Source of the DNA: Mesorhizobium plurifarium
GTDB taxonomy: Bacteria > Pseudomonadota > Alphaproteobacteria > Rhizobiales > Rhizobiaceae
NCBI GenBank assembly: GCA_000824785.1
Contig: CCNB01000002.1
Location: 1-64,000 of the forward strand
DNA length: 64,000 bases
Direction: 5' to 3'
The translations under genes and the position numbers were made by a program. The notes under the pieces are model-generated. The model did not search any database and was not told where the DNA came from. It was given only the letters and a program-made list of their open reading frames with translations. Below, one piece after another: positions 27,157-34,787 of the stretch (position 1 is the stretch's first letter; each line of letters opens with the position of its first letter).

Positions 27157-27825
27157 ATGCTGCAGCTCATTGCCCCCGAATGGTACGGCGACTTCGCCGA
27201 CGAGCTCCACGAAATGCACCGGCTGCGCCACCGTGTCTTCAAGCAGCGGCTGGACTGGGACGTCGACACCAGCGGCGGCTACGAGATCGATCGCTTCGAC
27301 GCGCTGAAGCCCCATTATCTGCTGCTGCGCGGCTCAATTGGCAGCGTCGACGGCTGCGTCCGCCTGCTTGCCTCGACCGGGCCGACCATGCTTGGCGATA
27401 TCTTTCCAGCCCTGCTGGACGGACAGCCGACGCCGCAGGATCCAAGAATCTGGGAAAGCAGTCGTTTCGCGCTCGACCTGCCGCCGTCGGCCGCCAAGGG
27501 AGCAGGCGGCATCGCTGTCGGCACCTACGCGCTCTTCGCAGGCATGATCGAGTTCGGCCTGTGGCGAGGTCTCGACCGCATCGTCACCGTCACCGACCTG
27601 CGCATGGAGCGCATCCTGCGCCGGGCCGATTGGCCGCTCGAGCGGCTCGGCGAGCCGCGCGCGATCGGCCCCACCCGAGCCTTGGCCGGCTACCTCGAGG
27701 TCTCAAGCGAGCGCCTCGATGCCGTTCGCCGCAATGGCGGTCTTGCCGGTCCGGTGCTGTGGGCGCCGGTCAATCCACGAGGCCGCATGATGGCTTCGCT
27801 TCATGCTTCGGGCGCAGATACCTGA
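27157..27825 (+). CDS. traI: TraI acyl-homoserine-lactone synthase
   Basis: LuxI-family enzyme of 222 residues that makes the TraR signal. Conserved residues are visible: RHRVFKQRLDWDVD (Arg, Phe, Trp), EIDRFD (Asp pair) and the Arg of GCVRLLAS. AGGAGG is nine bases before the ATG at 27157; a start 45 bases upstream is rejected. The stop shares one base with the fseA ATG (TGATG), so the genes are coupled. Confidence 0.92.
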   Translation: MLQLIAPEWYGDFADELHEMHRLRHRVFKQRLDWDVDTSGGYEIDRFDALKPHYLLLRGSIGSVDGCVRLLASTGPTMLGDIFPALLDGQPTPQDPRIWESSRFALDLPPSAAKGAGGIAVGTYALFAGMIEFGLWRGLDRIVTVTDLRMERILRRADWPLERLGEPRAIGPTRALAGYLEVSSERLDAVRRNGGLAGPVLWAPVNPRGRMMASLHASGADT

Positions 27826-28076
27826 TGAGCCTGCCAGAACCTGAAGCCGCCCGGCCAGACTGGCGCGATGATCGGTCCTATGACTACACCCTTGCGCTGA
27901 CGCGGCGCGGCTGGGCCTGGGAATTCCTGCGGCGCAATCCGGCCTTCCGGCATGATCTGTCCCACGCATTGGAACGGGCGAGCTCCGTCGATCAGCGGCC
28001 GTCGCTCGACGTTATCGCCTCCTCCGCCGACCTGTCGCGCTGGGGGCTTTTGTTTCGCGTCCTCAATGCATCGTGA
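27825..28076 (+). CDS. fseA: FseA N-terminal part (msi172-like, DUF6499-type)
   Basis: An 83-residue frame (MSLPEPEAARPDWRDDRSYD) like Msi172 of the R7A symbiosis island. It ends at TGA in GCA-TCG-TGA just where the second half begins in the +1 frame. In related elements the two frames are joined by programmed +1 ribosomal frameshifting to give FseA, the activator of rdfS and excision. The junction reads LLFRVLNAS then DAATFWCPS, which matches unsplit DUF6499-DUF2285 proteins. The fused product would be about 267 residues. Confidence 0.85.
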   Translation: MSLPEPEAARPDWRDDRSYDYTLALTRRGWAWEFLRRNPAFRHDLSHALERASSVDQRPSLDVIASSADLSRWGLLFRVLNAS

Positions 28077-28629
28077 CGCAGCCACGTTCTGGTGTCCGAG
28101 CCGATGCGCTCAAGTGTTGCCGGTCGTCACCGAACAGGTGTCCTCCTCGCCGGCGATGCCGGCGTTCGAAGCGGCGCGTCTGCCCTGCCGTGCGAGTGTG
28201 CTCAGGCTGGTTGACGGCTCTGAGCATCTTCTGCTGCACAGCGCCGGCCGGCAGCTGCAGCTCGCCGTTTTGGGGCAGAGTATCCTCGGCCCCGTTCTGC
28301 TGCGCACCGATGCGGTCTGGCCGGCCGGTGAGTGGCGGCAACGCCTCTGGGCGCTCAAATGCCTCAATAGTCTCGTTGCAGGGGGACGCTTGCCGAAAAG
28401 ACTGTTTGCGCCGGAAGCGCGCGGTCGTCGCCTGCGCTTTGTTCTGCGGGCGCTTGACGGCTCAATTGCGGGCGCCTCGTACCGAGACATCGCCGAAGCG
28501 CTGATTGGTCAGACGCGCGTGCGGGCCGACTGGACGGATCCGCGCGACCATCTGCGCGATCGCATCCGACGTGCCGTGGCACGGGCCCGCATGCTCATGA
28601 ATGGCGGCTATCTCGATTTTCTTGCCTGA
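28066..28629 (+). CDS. fseA: FseA C-terminal part (msi171-like, DUF2285-type)
   Basis: The frame encoding the DUF2285-type DNA-binding half of FseA, entered by a +1 shift at 28071-28077. It contains helix-rich sequence typical of DUF2285 (LWALKCLNSLVAGG, RAVARARMLMNGGYLDFL). An ATG at 28066 could start it alone, but no ribosome binding site precedes it, which favours production only by frameshifting. It converges on qseM, 17 bases away. Confidence 0.8.
   Translation: MHRDAATFWCPSRCAQVLPVVTEQVSSSPAMPAFEAARLPCRASVLRLVDGSEHLLLHSAGRQLQLAVLGQSILGPVLLRTDAVWPAGEWRQRLWALKCLNSLVAGGRLPKRLFAPEARGRRLRFVLRALDGSIAGASYRDIAEALIGQTRVRADWTDPRDHLRDRIRRAVARARMLMNGGYLDFLA
28068..28077 (+). other. Predicted +1 ribosomal frameshift site in fseA
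   Basis: The sequence GCA-TCG-TGA-C ends the first frame. Skipping one base after TCG gives GAC-GCA and continues the second frame. The stop codon UGA followed by C is a slowly terminated context, common at +1 frameshift sites. Confidence 0.7.
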
Positions 28630-28646
28630 CGTGCCGTATAAATGCG

Positions 28647-28913
28647 TCAGCTGGCGAACAGCTCCCTGTAGCCCGTCGTTACCATCCAGTTCGCCCGGTC
28701 GAGATGGCTGCGCGCCGCATTGCGGGCGCGTTCTGGTTCGCGCTCCGGATCGATGCCGAGAATCAGATCGGCCATCTCCTCGTAGCTGGCGTCATCGGCG
28801 GCGGCATCCAGCAAGCGCATATAGATGGTGAAGTGCTCTTTGTCGTAAGCCGTGAGGCTGTCGGACCACGGCGCTTCATCCGCTACCGGCATGCTCGAGT
28901 GAGGCTGCAACAT
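28647..28913 (-). CDS. qseM: QseM antiactivator (DUF2285-type)
   Basis: An 88-residue protein (MLQPHSSMPVADEAPWSDSL) with the signature LTAYDKEHFTIYMRLLDAA and HLDRANWMVTTGYRELF. In Mesorhizobium QseM binds TraR and FseA, keeping transfer off in most cells. The start at 28913 has GGAGATAG upstream; a shorter start at 28892 lacks one. It is divergent from qseC and convergent with fseA. Confidence 0.88.
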   Translation of the reverse strand: MLQPHSSMPVADEAPWSDSLTAYDKEHFTIYMRLLDAAADDASYEEMADLILGIDPEREPERARNAARSHLDRANWMVTTGYRELFAS

Positions 28914-28993
28914 CGCTGATTCTATCTCCAAGAGCGGGCGCGCAAAACCCGTCCGCGAGTGGATTGGGACGCTTGGTGTGGAATACATATTAT

Positions 28994-29005
28994 AGTTGAT
29001 AAACT
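28994..29005. promoter_or_regulatory. Candidate QseC operator
   Basis: AGTT-GATA-AACT inverted repeat in the A+T-rich space between qseM and qseC. QseC is known to control both genes from operators in this position; this exact site is my inference. Confidence 0.5.
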
Positions 29006-29035
29006 CAAGCAGCCTGATCCGATGACTACTCACGC

Positions 29036-29248
29036 ATGGACATGCGTCAGTTGGTCGGTCGGAATGTGATTAGCATCAGGCTGAAGAAGGGTCTGACGCA
29101 GGAACAGCTCGCTGAGGTGTCAGGCTTCAGCCAGCAGTATATCAGCGGTCTGGAGAAGGGCCGCCGCAATCCGACGATCGTCACCATCTATGAACTGGCA
29201 TTGGCGCTTGGCGTCAGCCACATGGATCTGGTTCGTCCCGACAAATAA
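29036..29248 (+). CDS. qseC: QseC, XRE-family regulator of qseM
   Basis: A 70-residue Cro/XRE helix-turn-helix protein (LVGRNVISIRLKKGLTQEQL, then FSQQYISGLEKGRRNP). In ICEMlSym-type elements QseC sets the on/off state of qseM, and so of conjugation. A second ATG two codons in is possible. Divergent from qseM. Confidence 0.88.
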   Translation: MDMRQLVGRNVISIRLKKGLTQEQLAEVSGFSQQYISGLEKGRRNPTIVTIYELALALGVSHMDLVRPDK

Positions 29249-29644
29249 TCGATCTTTGCGCGCAAATTGCCGGGCACCTGCGCGCCTGAAGGCGCGCACC
29301 GGGTGCTCGTGAACCGAGCCCGCTTGTCTTCGCGTCGCTCAGGCGGTCTCGGCCATTCGGCTTCGCCCCCTGGCGCGGGCAGCCCTTGCGGGCTGTGCCG
29401 GTCGCCGCCCCGGGGCGGCGTTGTTTTTTGATTTGGCCTTCCCGGCGGCGCGGTGTGGGCGGCTCTCCCTTCTAGGCCCGCCGCGGCGGCCCGCAACCCT
29501 CCGCTCGCGCTCCGGGTCCTCCACTTGCGTTCCGGTCCTTCGGATGCCGGCCACCTCTGACGGCGGGCCTTTCCGGTCGTTTTTCGCCGCCCACCCCGCT
29601 TTGCGGGGAAGGGCGCGGCGAGATTGGCGAGCGGAGGTCAAGTC
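29249..29644. other. Structured GC-rich spacer between qseC and ardC
   Basis: No gene seen. The stretch holds several hairpins, including the terminator-like one at 29403-29430 and CCCCGC-TTT-GCGGGG at 29594-29608 just before the ardC ribosome binding site. Such spacers with dense inverted repeats recur before DUF736 at 33.0-33.5 kb. Confidence 0.5.
29403..29430 (+). terminator. Intrinsic-terminator-like palindrome
   Basis: Perfect palindrome CGCCGCCCC/GGGGCGGCG followed by TTGTTTTTTG on the plus strand. It could end transcription coming from qseC. Confidence 0.6.
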
Positions 29645-30607
29645 ATGCGCAAAACCGGCAAACACAGCGCTAGCGGAGAAGTTGGCGGCAACAGCAGCGA
29701 GCCGCTGAAGCGCAGCCTTTATTGCGAAATCACAGACCGCATCATCGCCGATCTGGAGCGGGGTTGCGTGCCATGGGTGAAGCCCTGGGGCAGCGCCAAG
29801 GCCAGCCTTGGCCTGCCGAAGAATGCCGCCACGGGGCGCGGCTATTCCGGCATCAACATCCTGATCCTGTGGGGCGCGGTCATCGAACACGGCTATGCCG
29901 GCCAGAACTGGCTTACCTTCCGGCAGGCGCTTTCCCTTGGCGGCAATGTCCGCAAAGGCGAGCACGGCACGACCATCGTGCATGCCGATCGCTTCATCCC
30001 GAAAAACGAGAAGGAACGCGCCAAGACGGAAGATACCGAGCCGCAGGCGGTGCCGTTTCTCAAGCGCTTCACCGTCTTCAATGTCGCGCAGTGCGAGGGC
30101 CTGCCCGACGAGCTTTACAGCCAGCCCGAGCCGCTGCCCGAACGCCACATCATCCCGCATGCCGAGGCGCTTGTTTGCAAAACCGGTGCCGATATCCGCA
30201 TCGGCGGCGACCGCGCCTTTTACATGCCGTCCGCCGATTTTGTTCAACTGCCGCCGCAACCGGCGTTCTTCGAGCAGATCAACTATTACCGAACCTGCTT
30301 CCACGAGCTTGGCCACTGGACCGGGCACCCAACGCGGCTTGCGCGTGACCTCTCCGGCTCGTTCGGCACCAACGCCTATGCGCGCGAGGAACTGGTGGCA
30401 GAGATCACGGCTGCCTTTACCTGCTCGAGCCTCGGCATCGAGCCGACCGTGCGTCACGCCGACTATATCGCCTCATGGCTCGAGGTGCTGCGCGAGGACA
30501 ACCGCGCCATTTTCCGCGCTGCCAGCCTTGCCTCGAAAGCCGCCGATTTCCTGCTGGCCTTCCAGACGGATGCCGAAACCAAGATGCGCAAAGGGATCGC
30601 GGCATGA
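29645..30607 (+). CDS. ardC: ArdC-like antirestriction/zincin protein
   Basis: Protein of 320 residues. The N-terminal part is the ArdC single-stranded-DNA-binding type (ITDRIIADLERGCVPWVKPW, RGYSGINILILW), and the C-terminal part a metallopeptidase-like domain with the zinc motif HELGH (CFHELGHWTGHPTRL) and EELVAEI. ArdC proteins protect incoming plasmid or ICE DNA from restriction. GGAGG precedes the ATG at 29645. The stop overlaps a 37-residue ORF. Confidence 0.85.
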   Translation: MRKTGKHSASGEVGGNSSEPLKRSLYCEITDRIIADLERGCVPWVKPWGSAKASLGLPKNAATGRGYSGINILILWGAVIEHGYAGQNWLTFRQALSLGGNVRKGEHGTTIVHADRFIPKNEKERAKTEDTEPQAVPFLKRFTVFNVAQCEGLPDELYSQPEPLPERHIIPHAEALVCKTGADIRIGGDRAFYMPSADFVQLPPQPAFFEQINYYRTCFHELGHWTGHPTRLARDLSGSFGTNAYAREELVAEITAAFTCSSLGIEPTVRHADYIASWLEVLREDNRAIFRAASLASKAADFLLAFQTDAETKMRKGIAA

Positions 30608-30717
30608 GCGCTCCCGATCCCATTGCGCTGCAGAGCGAGCCGACGCCGAAAGGCGAGCAGATGCTCGATTTCGGCCTCTTCGATGAAGCCAAACGAAACC
30701 AGCTCGACCTGTTCTGA
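30604..30717 (+). CDS. 37-residue peptide ending in a beta-clamp-binding motif
   Basis: Tiny protein starting MSAPDPIALQSEP and ending NQLDLF. Its ATG overlaps the ardC stop (ATGA), so it should be co-translated. The last five residues, QLDLF, fit the bacterial sliding-clamp (DnaN) binding consensus QL(S/D)LF exactly and are fully exposed at the C-terminus. It has no other domain. It might recruit or block the clamp when single-stranded ICE DNA is converted or replicated. This role is inference. Confidence 0.6.
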   Translation: MSAPDPIALQSEPTPKGEQMLDFGLFDEAKRNQLDLF

Positions 30718-30737
30718 GCCAGTTCGACCTGTTCTGA
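30698..30737 (+). repeat. 20-base tandem duplication of the peptide gene's 3' end
   Basis: CAGCTCGACCTGTTCTGA, coding for QLDLF and the stop, is followed exactly 20 bases later by CAGTTCGACCTGTTCTGA. The second copy lies outside the gene and just before the DUF2958 ribosome binding site. Confidence 0.8.
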
Positions 30738-30752
30738 AAAGGAAGCTTTGCC

Positions 30753-31160
30753 ATGATCCTGATCACCGACGAATTGCGCGCCCGCCTGCTCGCCAATGGC
30801 GCCGCCGAAGCCGAAACCGACCATGTTCCGGTCGTCAAACTGTTCAATCCGGTCGGCGCCGCGACTTGGCTTCTGAGCGAACTCGACGCTGACGGCGACA
30901 CGCTGTTCGGGCTTTGCGATCTCGGCTTCGGCTTCCCCGAACTCGGCAGCGTCAGCCTCGCCGAACTGCAAGCCGTCAAGGGACCGCTTGGCCTTGGCAT
31001 CGAGCGCGATCTCTATTTTCGTGCGCGCTTTCCGCTCTCGGTCTATGCCGAAGCCGCCCGGATTGCCGGCCACATTACCGAGGCCGAGCGGCTTTTGCGG
31101 CAGGCCGCCGTCGCTCTCGAAATCCCCACTCCCGAGCTTCCGCCAGACCGGGCGGAATGA
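30753..31160 (+). CDS. DUF2958 domain-containing protein
   Basis: A 135-residue protein resembling DUF2958 (PVVKLFNPVGAATWLLSEL, LFGLCDLGFGFPELGSVSL, ERDLYF). The family occurs widely on rhizobial plasmids and ICEs beside ArdC, ParB-like and DUF736 genes, but its function is unknown. AAGGAAG precedes the ATG. Confidence 0.8.
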   Translation: MILITDELRARLLANGAAEAETDHVPVVKLFNPVGAATWLLSELDADGDTLFGLCDLGFGFPELGSVSLAELQAVKGPLGLGIERDLYFRARFPLSVYAEAARIAGHITEAERLLRQAAVALEIPTPELPPDRAE

Positions 31161-31244
31161 CCGCGCCGCCAGGCGCAAACACCCCGCCGCTCGGCCTGCG
31201 GCCTCGCGGTGGGCTTTTCAAGCCCAGACAAAGGAGAAAGACCC

Positions 31245-32975
31245 ATGCAGCTTGCCCATGTTTCCATCGACCAGTTGAGCGTTTCGGCCATCAACATGCG
31301 TCATTCAAAGCGCGCGCCAGACATATCCGACATCCTGCCCTCGGTCAGGGCGCGCGGCGTGCTCGTGCCGCTTCTGATCCGGCCCAATGGCACGCCGGAC
31401 AGCTTCGAAATCGTCGCCGGGCGGCGGCGCTATTTCGCAGCCAAAACGGTCGCCGACGAGCGCGGCGAGGCCGAACCGCTGCCCTGCGCCATCATGGAAG
31501 AAGGGGACGACGCCGATGCGCTGGAGGCTTCGCTCATCGAGAACATCGCCCGCCTCGACCCTGATGAAGTGGCACAGTGGGAGACCTTTGCGCGCCTGAT
31601 CAAGGAGGGGAGGGGCATCGCCGACATTGCCGCCACCTTCGGCCTCACCGAGCCTCAGGTGAAGCGCATTCTGGCGCTCGGCGACCTGCTGCCAAAGATA
31701 CGCGAAGCCTATCGCCGCGAGGAGATCGACACCGAAACAGTGCGCCATCTCACAATGGCTTCCAAGGCGCAGCAGAAGGAGTGGCTGGCGCTCTTTTGCG
31801 ATCCCGAGCAACGTGCCCCGCGCGGCTGGCAATTGAAGCAATGGCTGTTCGGCGGTCAGTCGATTTCGACCAAGGTGGCGCTGTTTCCAATCGAGGACTA
31901 TGGCGGCCTGATCGTGACTGACCTGTTCGGCGAGGACAGCTATTTCGCCGACGCCGACCTGTTCTGGCAAAAGCAGAACGAGGCCATCGCAGCCAAGCGT
32001 GACACCTATATCGAAGCCGGCTGGCCCGAGGTGGTCGCGCTCGAACCGGGCCAGTATTTCCATTCGTGGGACTACGAAAAGACGCCGAAGAAGAAGGGCG
32101 GCAAGGTGATCATCACCGTCTCGCAGCGCGGCGAGGTGGAATGTCATGAGGGCTATCTGTCGCGCAAGGAAGCGCGCCGCGTCCGCGCAGAAGGCGAGTT
32201 TGGTGAGGAAGCCGAACCGCGTGCCAAACCGTCGCGTCCCGAGTTGAGCGGGCCGATGCAGAACTATGTCGATCTGCACCGTCACGCCGCCGTGCGCACC
32301 GCCTTGCTCGATCATCCGGGCGTCGCGCTGCGCCTGATGGTGGCGCACGCCGTTGTCGGCTCGAGCCTGTGGACGGTACGTCCCGAGCCGCAGCGCGCGG
32401 CCAACGAAACGGTGGCCGCCAGCATCGCCGCTTGCAAGGCCGAAGCGGCGTTTGCCGAGAAGCAGCGCGAGGTTCTGACCCTGCTCGGTTCTGTCGATGA
32501 GGACGGCCCCGTGACCGGTGGCAATGGCGACGAGTTTGCGCTGGCCAGCGTCTTTGCCCGACTGCTGGCACTCCCTAACGACGATGTCCTACGCGTTCTG
32601 GCGCTGGTCATGGCCGAGACGCTTTGCACCGGCAGCGCGATTGTCGAAGCGCTCGGCAATCATCTTGGCCTCGACATGCGCGGCCATTGGCAGGCCGACG
32701 ATGCCTTCTTCGAGCTGTTGCGCGACAGGCAAGTCGCCACCGAAATCCTCGCCGATGTCGGCGGCAGGCTCGTCGCCGATGGCAATTCTTCGGAGAAGGT
32801 GAAGACGCAAAAGAGGATCATTCGCGACTTCCTTTGCGGCGAAAACGGCAGGCAAAAAGTCGACGGCTGGCTGCCGCGCTGGATGGCATTCCCGGTGTCG
32901 AGCTACACGAACCGTGGCGGGTTCCGCACCGCCGATCAGTGGGCGAAGGTCCAGACGCTGTTCGTGTCAGAATGA
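31245..32975 (+). CDS. ParB/RepB/Spo0J-family nuclease-like protein
   Basis: Protein of 576 residues. The N-terminal ParB domain is clear (INMRHSKRAPDISDILPSVR, EIVAGRRRYFAAK, SLIENIARLDPDEVAQWE), then a helix-turn-helix (GIADIAATFGLTEPQVKRIL) and a long plasmid-type C-terminal region. AAAGGAGAAAG precedes the ATG at 31245. No ParA gene is adjacent. Such long ParB-like proteins are common in rhizobial mobile elements; whether it partitions DNA or cleaves or regulates it is unknown. Confidence 0.85.
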   Translation: MQLAHVSIDQLSVSAINMRHSKRAPDISDILPSVRARGVLVPLLIRPNGTPDSFEIVAGRRRYFAAKTVADERGEAEPLPCAIMEEGDDADALEASLIENIARLDPDEVAQWETFARLIKEGRGIADIAATFGLTEPQVKRILALGDLLPKIREAYRREEIDTETVRHLTMASKAQQKEWLALFCDPEQRAPRGWQLKQWLFGGQSISTKVALFPIEDYGGLIVTDLFGEDSYFADADLFWQKQNEAIAAKRDTYIEAGWPEVVALEPGQYFHSWDYEKTPKKKGGKVIITVSQRGEVECHEGYLSRKEARRVRAEGEFGEEAEPRAKPSRPELSGPMQNYVDLHRHAAVRTALLDHPGVALRLMVAHAVVGSSLWTVRPEPQRAANETVAASIAACKAEAAFAEKQREVLTLLGSVDEDGPVTGGNGDEFALASVFARLLALPNDDVLRVLALVMAETLCTGSAIVEALGNHLGLDMRGHWQADDAFFELLRDRQVATEILADVGGRLVADGNSSEKVKTQKRIIRDFLCGENGRQKVDGWLPRWMAFPVSSYTNRGGFRTADQWAKVQTLFVSE

Positions 32976-33513
32976 TCCTCGCATGGCGGACGGCGACGTT
33001 TTCTGGCGTCGCCGCTCGCGCGCCAACCGGGCAGCATTTGCCGCTCGGCAAAGTCTCCTGTAGAGCGCAGCGCCGGTCCGGTTTCAGCCGCGCGCACCGG
33101 GCGACGGAATTTCGAAAACACCCGGCCCGGTGGTGGCAATCTGGCGCTTTTTGCTTGGCACGATAGCGCTGGCGCGGCGCCGGAGCGTGCGCAACCTCTC
33201 CTCGGCCAACGTCGGCCTGGCTGCCGCGACCCGCGTCTTCGCGACATCTCCTTTTGCTTGTGCGAGCACCATTCCCCTGCCGCTGGCTTGATGACCTATG
33301 GGCGGATCCGGTCCGCCCGAAACCCTCGGCCAGCAGCTTTTTTCCCCGCCGCCTGCGGCGGCTCCTCGCGCCCGCTTCGCTTCAAAAAAGCTGCCCGCTC
33401 GGGTCCTCCGCTGCCGCTGCGGCCCTGCGGGTTCAGCCGGCCCAGACGCGCCCATCACGGTCCGCCATCGCAGGGGAATGGTCCCCGGCGACAAGCAAAA
33501 AGGAGACTTTCAA
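32976..33513. other. Structured spacer with nested inverted repeats
   Basis: No gene seen in about 540 bases. It holds GGGCGGA-N5-TCCGCCC at 33300-33318, and an 11-base inverted repeat GCAGCTTTTTT (33333-33343) with its complement at 33384-33394 enclosing CCGCCGC-CT-GCGGCGG (33346-33361). Together they could fold into a cruciform or terminator-like structure ahead of the DUF736 gene. Confidence 0.55.
33333..33394. repeat. Nested inverted repeat, 62 bases
   Basis: Outer arms GCAGCTTTTTT and AAAAAAGCTGC are perfect complements; an inner seven-base perfect stem lies between them. Read on either strand, the outer arm ends in a T run, so it could terminate transcription both ways. Confidence 0.7.
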
Positions 33514-33837
33514 ATGACCGCGATCGGATACGTTACCAAGCAGGACAATGGCAGCTACAAGGGCCAGCTCAAGACGCTCAGCGTCCGCGCCGACATCGCC
33601 ATCGTGCCCAACCAGTCAAAGAGCGCCGACACCCATCCCGACTTTAGGGTGCTCACGCAAGGCGTCGAGGTCGGTGCCGGCTGGATCAGGATCGGCGAGG
33701 CATCCGGCAAGGACTATGTGAGCCTGTCGATCGCAGCACCGGAGTTCGGCCCGAGAAAACTCTACGCCAATCTCGGCCGCGCCGCCGGCCAGGATGACGA
33801 CGACACCTTCGCCATCATCTGGAACCCGGCCGACTGA
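33514..33837 (+). CDS. DUF736 family protein
   Basis: A 107-residue protein matching DUF736 (MTAIGYVTKQDNGSYKGQLK, then DYVSLSIAAPEFGPRKLYANLG and FAIIWNP). It is a small beta-rich family found on alphaproteobacterial plasmids and ICEs, function unknown. AAAAGGAGAC precedes the ATG. A strong terminator follows. Confidence 0.85.
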   Translation: MTAIGYVTKQDNGSYKGQLKTLSVRADIAIVPNQSKSADTHPDFRVLTQGVEVGAGWIRIGEASGKDYVSLSIAAPEFGPRKLYANLGRAAGQDDDDTFAIIWNPAD

Positions 33838-33845
33838 GGCAACAG

Positions 33846-33876
33846 GCCCCCGCGCCACCGGCGCGGGGGCTCTTTC
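33846..33876 (+). terminator. Intrinsic terminator after DUF736 gene
   Basis: Perfect 11-base stem GCCCCCGCGCC with a three-base loop ACC and its complement, followed by TCTTTC. Confidence 0.85.
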
Positions 33877-33996
33877 AGCCGAACTCAGCCAGCCCGCAGC
33901 GGCGGCGAAAACTCGCCATTGACTCTTCGCCCGTCCCGCAAGCGCTCTCGCTCGCCGATCCTCGCCGCAGTCTCCAATCGGCAAACGAGGATCATC

Positions 33997-34242
33997 ATGG
34001 ACGACGAAAACGAACGCGCCGCCCGCGCCAAGAAGGGCAGTCCGTTCCTCAACACCGCGCAGGCCGCTTTCTATGTCGGGCTCTCTCAGCGCACGCTCGA
34101 AAAGATGCGGCTCAAGGGCGGCGGCCCGCAATTTCGCAAGCACGGCCGCTTCGTGCGCTACCACATCGACGAGCTCGACGCCTGGTCGAAAGGCCAGCCG
34201 AGGGGCTCCGACGCCGATGACAATCGCGGAGGCCGGTCATGA
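33997..34242 (+). CDS. rdfS: RdfS, excisionase / recombination directionality factor
   Basis: An 81-residue winged helix-turn-helix protein (FLNTAQAAFYVGLSQRTLEK, GPQFRKHGRFVRYHIDELDAW) of the MerR/excisionase type. In ICEMlSym R7A RdfS, activated by FseA, drives ICE excision and lies directly upstream of traF, as here. Start chosen at the ATG after ACGAGG; an upstream ATG at 33919 is rejected. The stop overlaps traF (ATGA). Confidence 0.85.
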   Translation: MDDENERAARAKKGSPFLNTAQAAFYVGLSQRTLEKMRLKGGGPQFRKHGRFVRYHIDELDAWSKGQPRGSDADDNRGGRS

Positions 34243-34787
34243 TCGCGCGGCCTTCTCTTCATCTGATCGGCAGCCGTTTGCGGCGCGTTCGCGCGCGCAA
34301 GACGCTTGCCGCGGCAAGCATCGGTCTTGGCCTGATCGGCTTAACCGCTTTCGTCAAGCCGACGCCCGTCCTGGTCTGGAATGCCTCGGCCAGCGCGCCA
34401 ATCGGGCTCTATGGCCTTGGCCTTGGTACCGCTCGCGCCGGTGATTTCGTGCTTGTCCGCTTGCCCAAAATGGCCGCTCACCTCGCCGACCAACGCGGCT
34501 ATCTGCCTCGCAACGTGCCGCTGGTGAAGCGCATCGCAGCACTGCCGCATGAGCATGTCTGCGCCTTCAATGACGCCATCATCATCGGCGGCGAGATCGT
34601 GACACGCCGCCTTCCGGTCGACACGCAAGGCCGAACCTTGCCTTGGTGGAACGAATGCCGGGCACTCACCGGCGACGAAGTTTTCCTTATCAATGGCGAG
34701 GCTCCCGGCTCCTTCGACAGCCGGTATTTCGGGCCGGTGCCGGCCGCCAATATCGTTGGGAGGCTCGTGCCGCTATGGACCGAGTGA
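34239..34787 (+). CDS. traF: TraF, S26-family conjugative signal peptidase
   Basis: Membrane peptidase of 182 residues that processes the conjugative pilin. One N-terminal membrane helix, the catalytic serine in SASAPIGLYGL, GDFVLVRLP, the catalytic lysine in VKRIAALPHE, and the final FDSRYFGPV box of signal peptidases are present. Coupled to rdfS upstream and overlapping the transglycosylase gene by 13 bases. Confidence 0.92.
   Translation: MIARPSLHLIGSRLRRVRARKTLAAASIGLGLIGLTAFVKPTPVLVWNASASAPIGLYGLGLGTARAGDFVLVRLPKMAAHLADQRGYLPRNVPLVKRIAALPHEHVCAFNDAIIIGGEIVTRRLPVDTQGRTLPWWNECRALTGDEVFLINGEAPGSFDSRYFGPVPAANIVGRLVPLWTE

Noticed and set aside
26898..28076. A 392-residue plus-strand frame running through traI into the fseA N-terminal part
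   Set aside because: Only its last 83 codons are real (fseA); the rest is out of frame with traR and traI.
31245..32975. Chromosome-type partition locus
   Set aside because: The ParB-like gene has no adjacent parA and no obvious parS sites, so calling it a partition locus is not supported.
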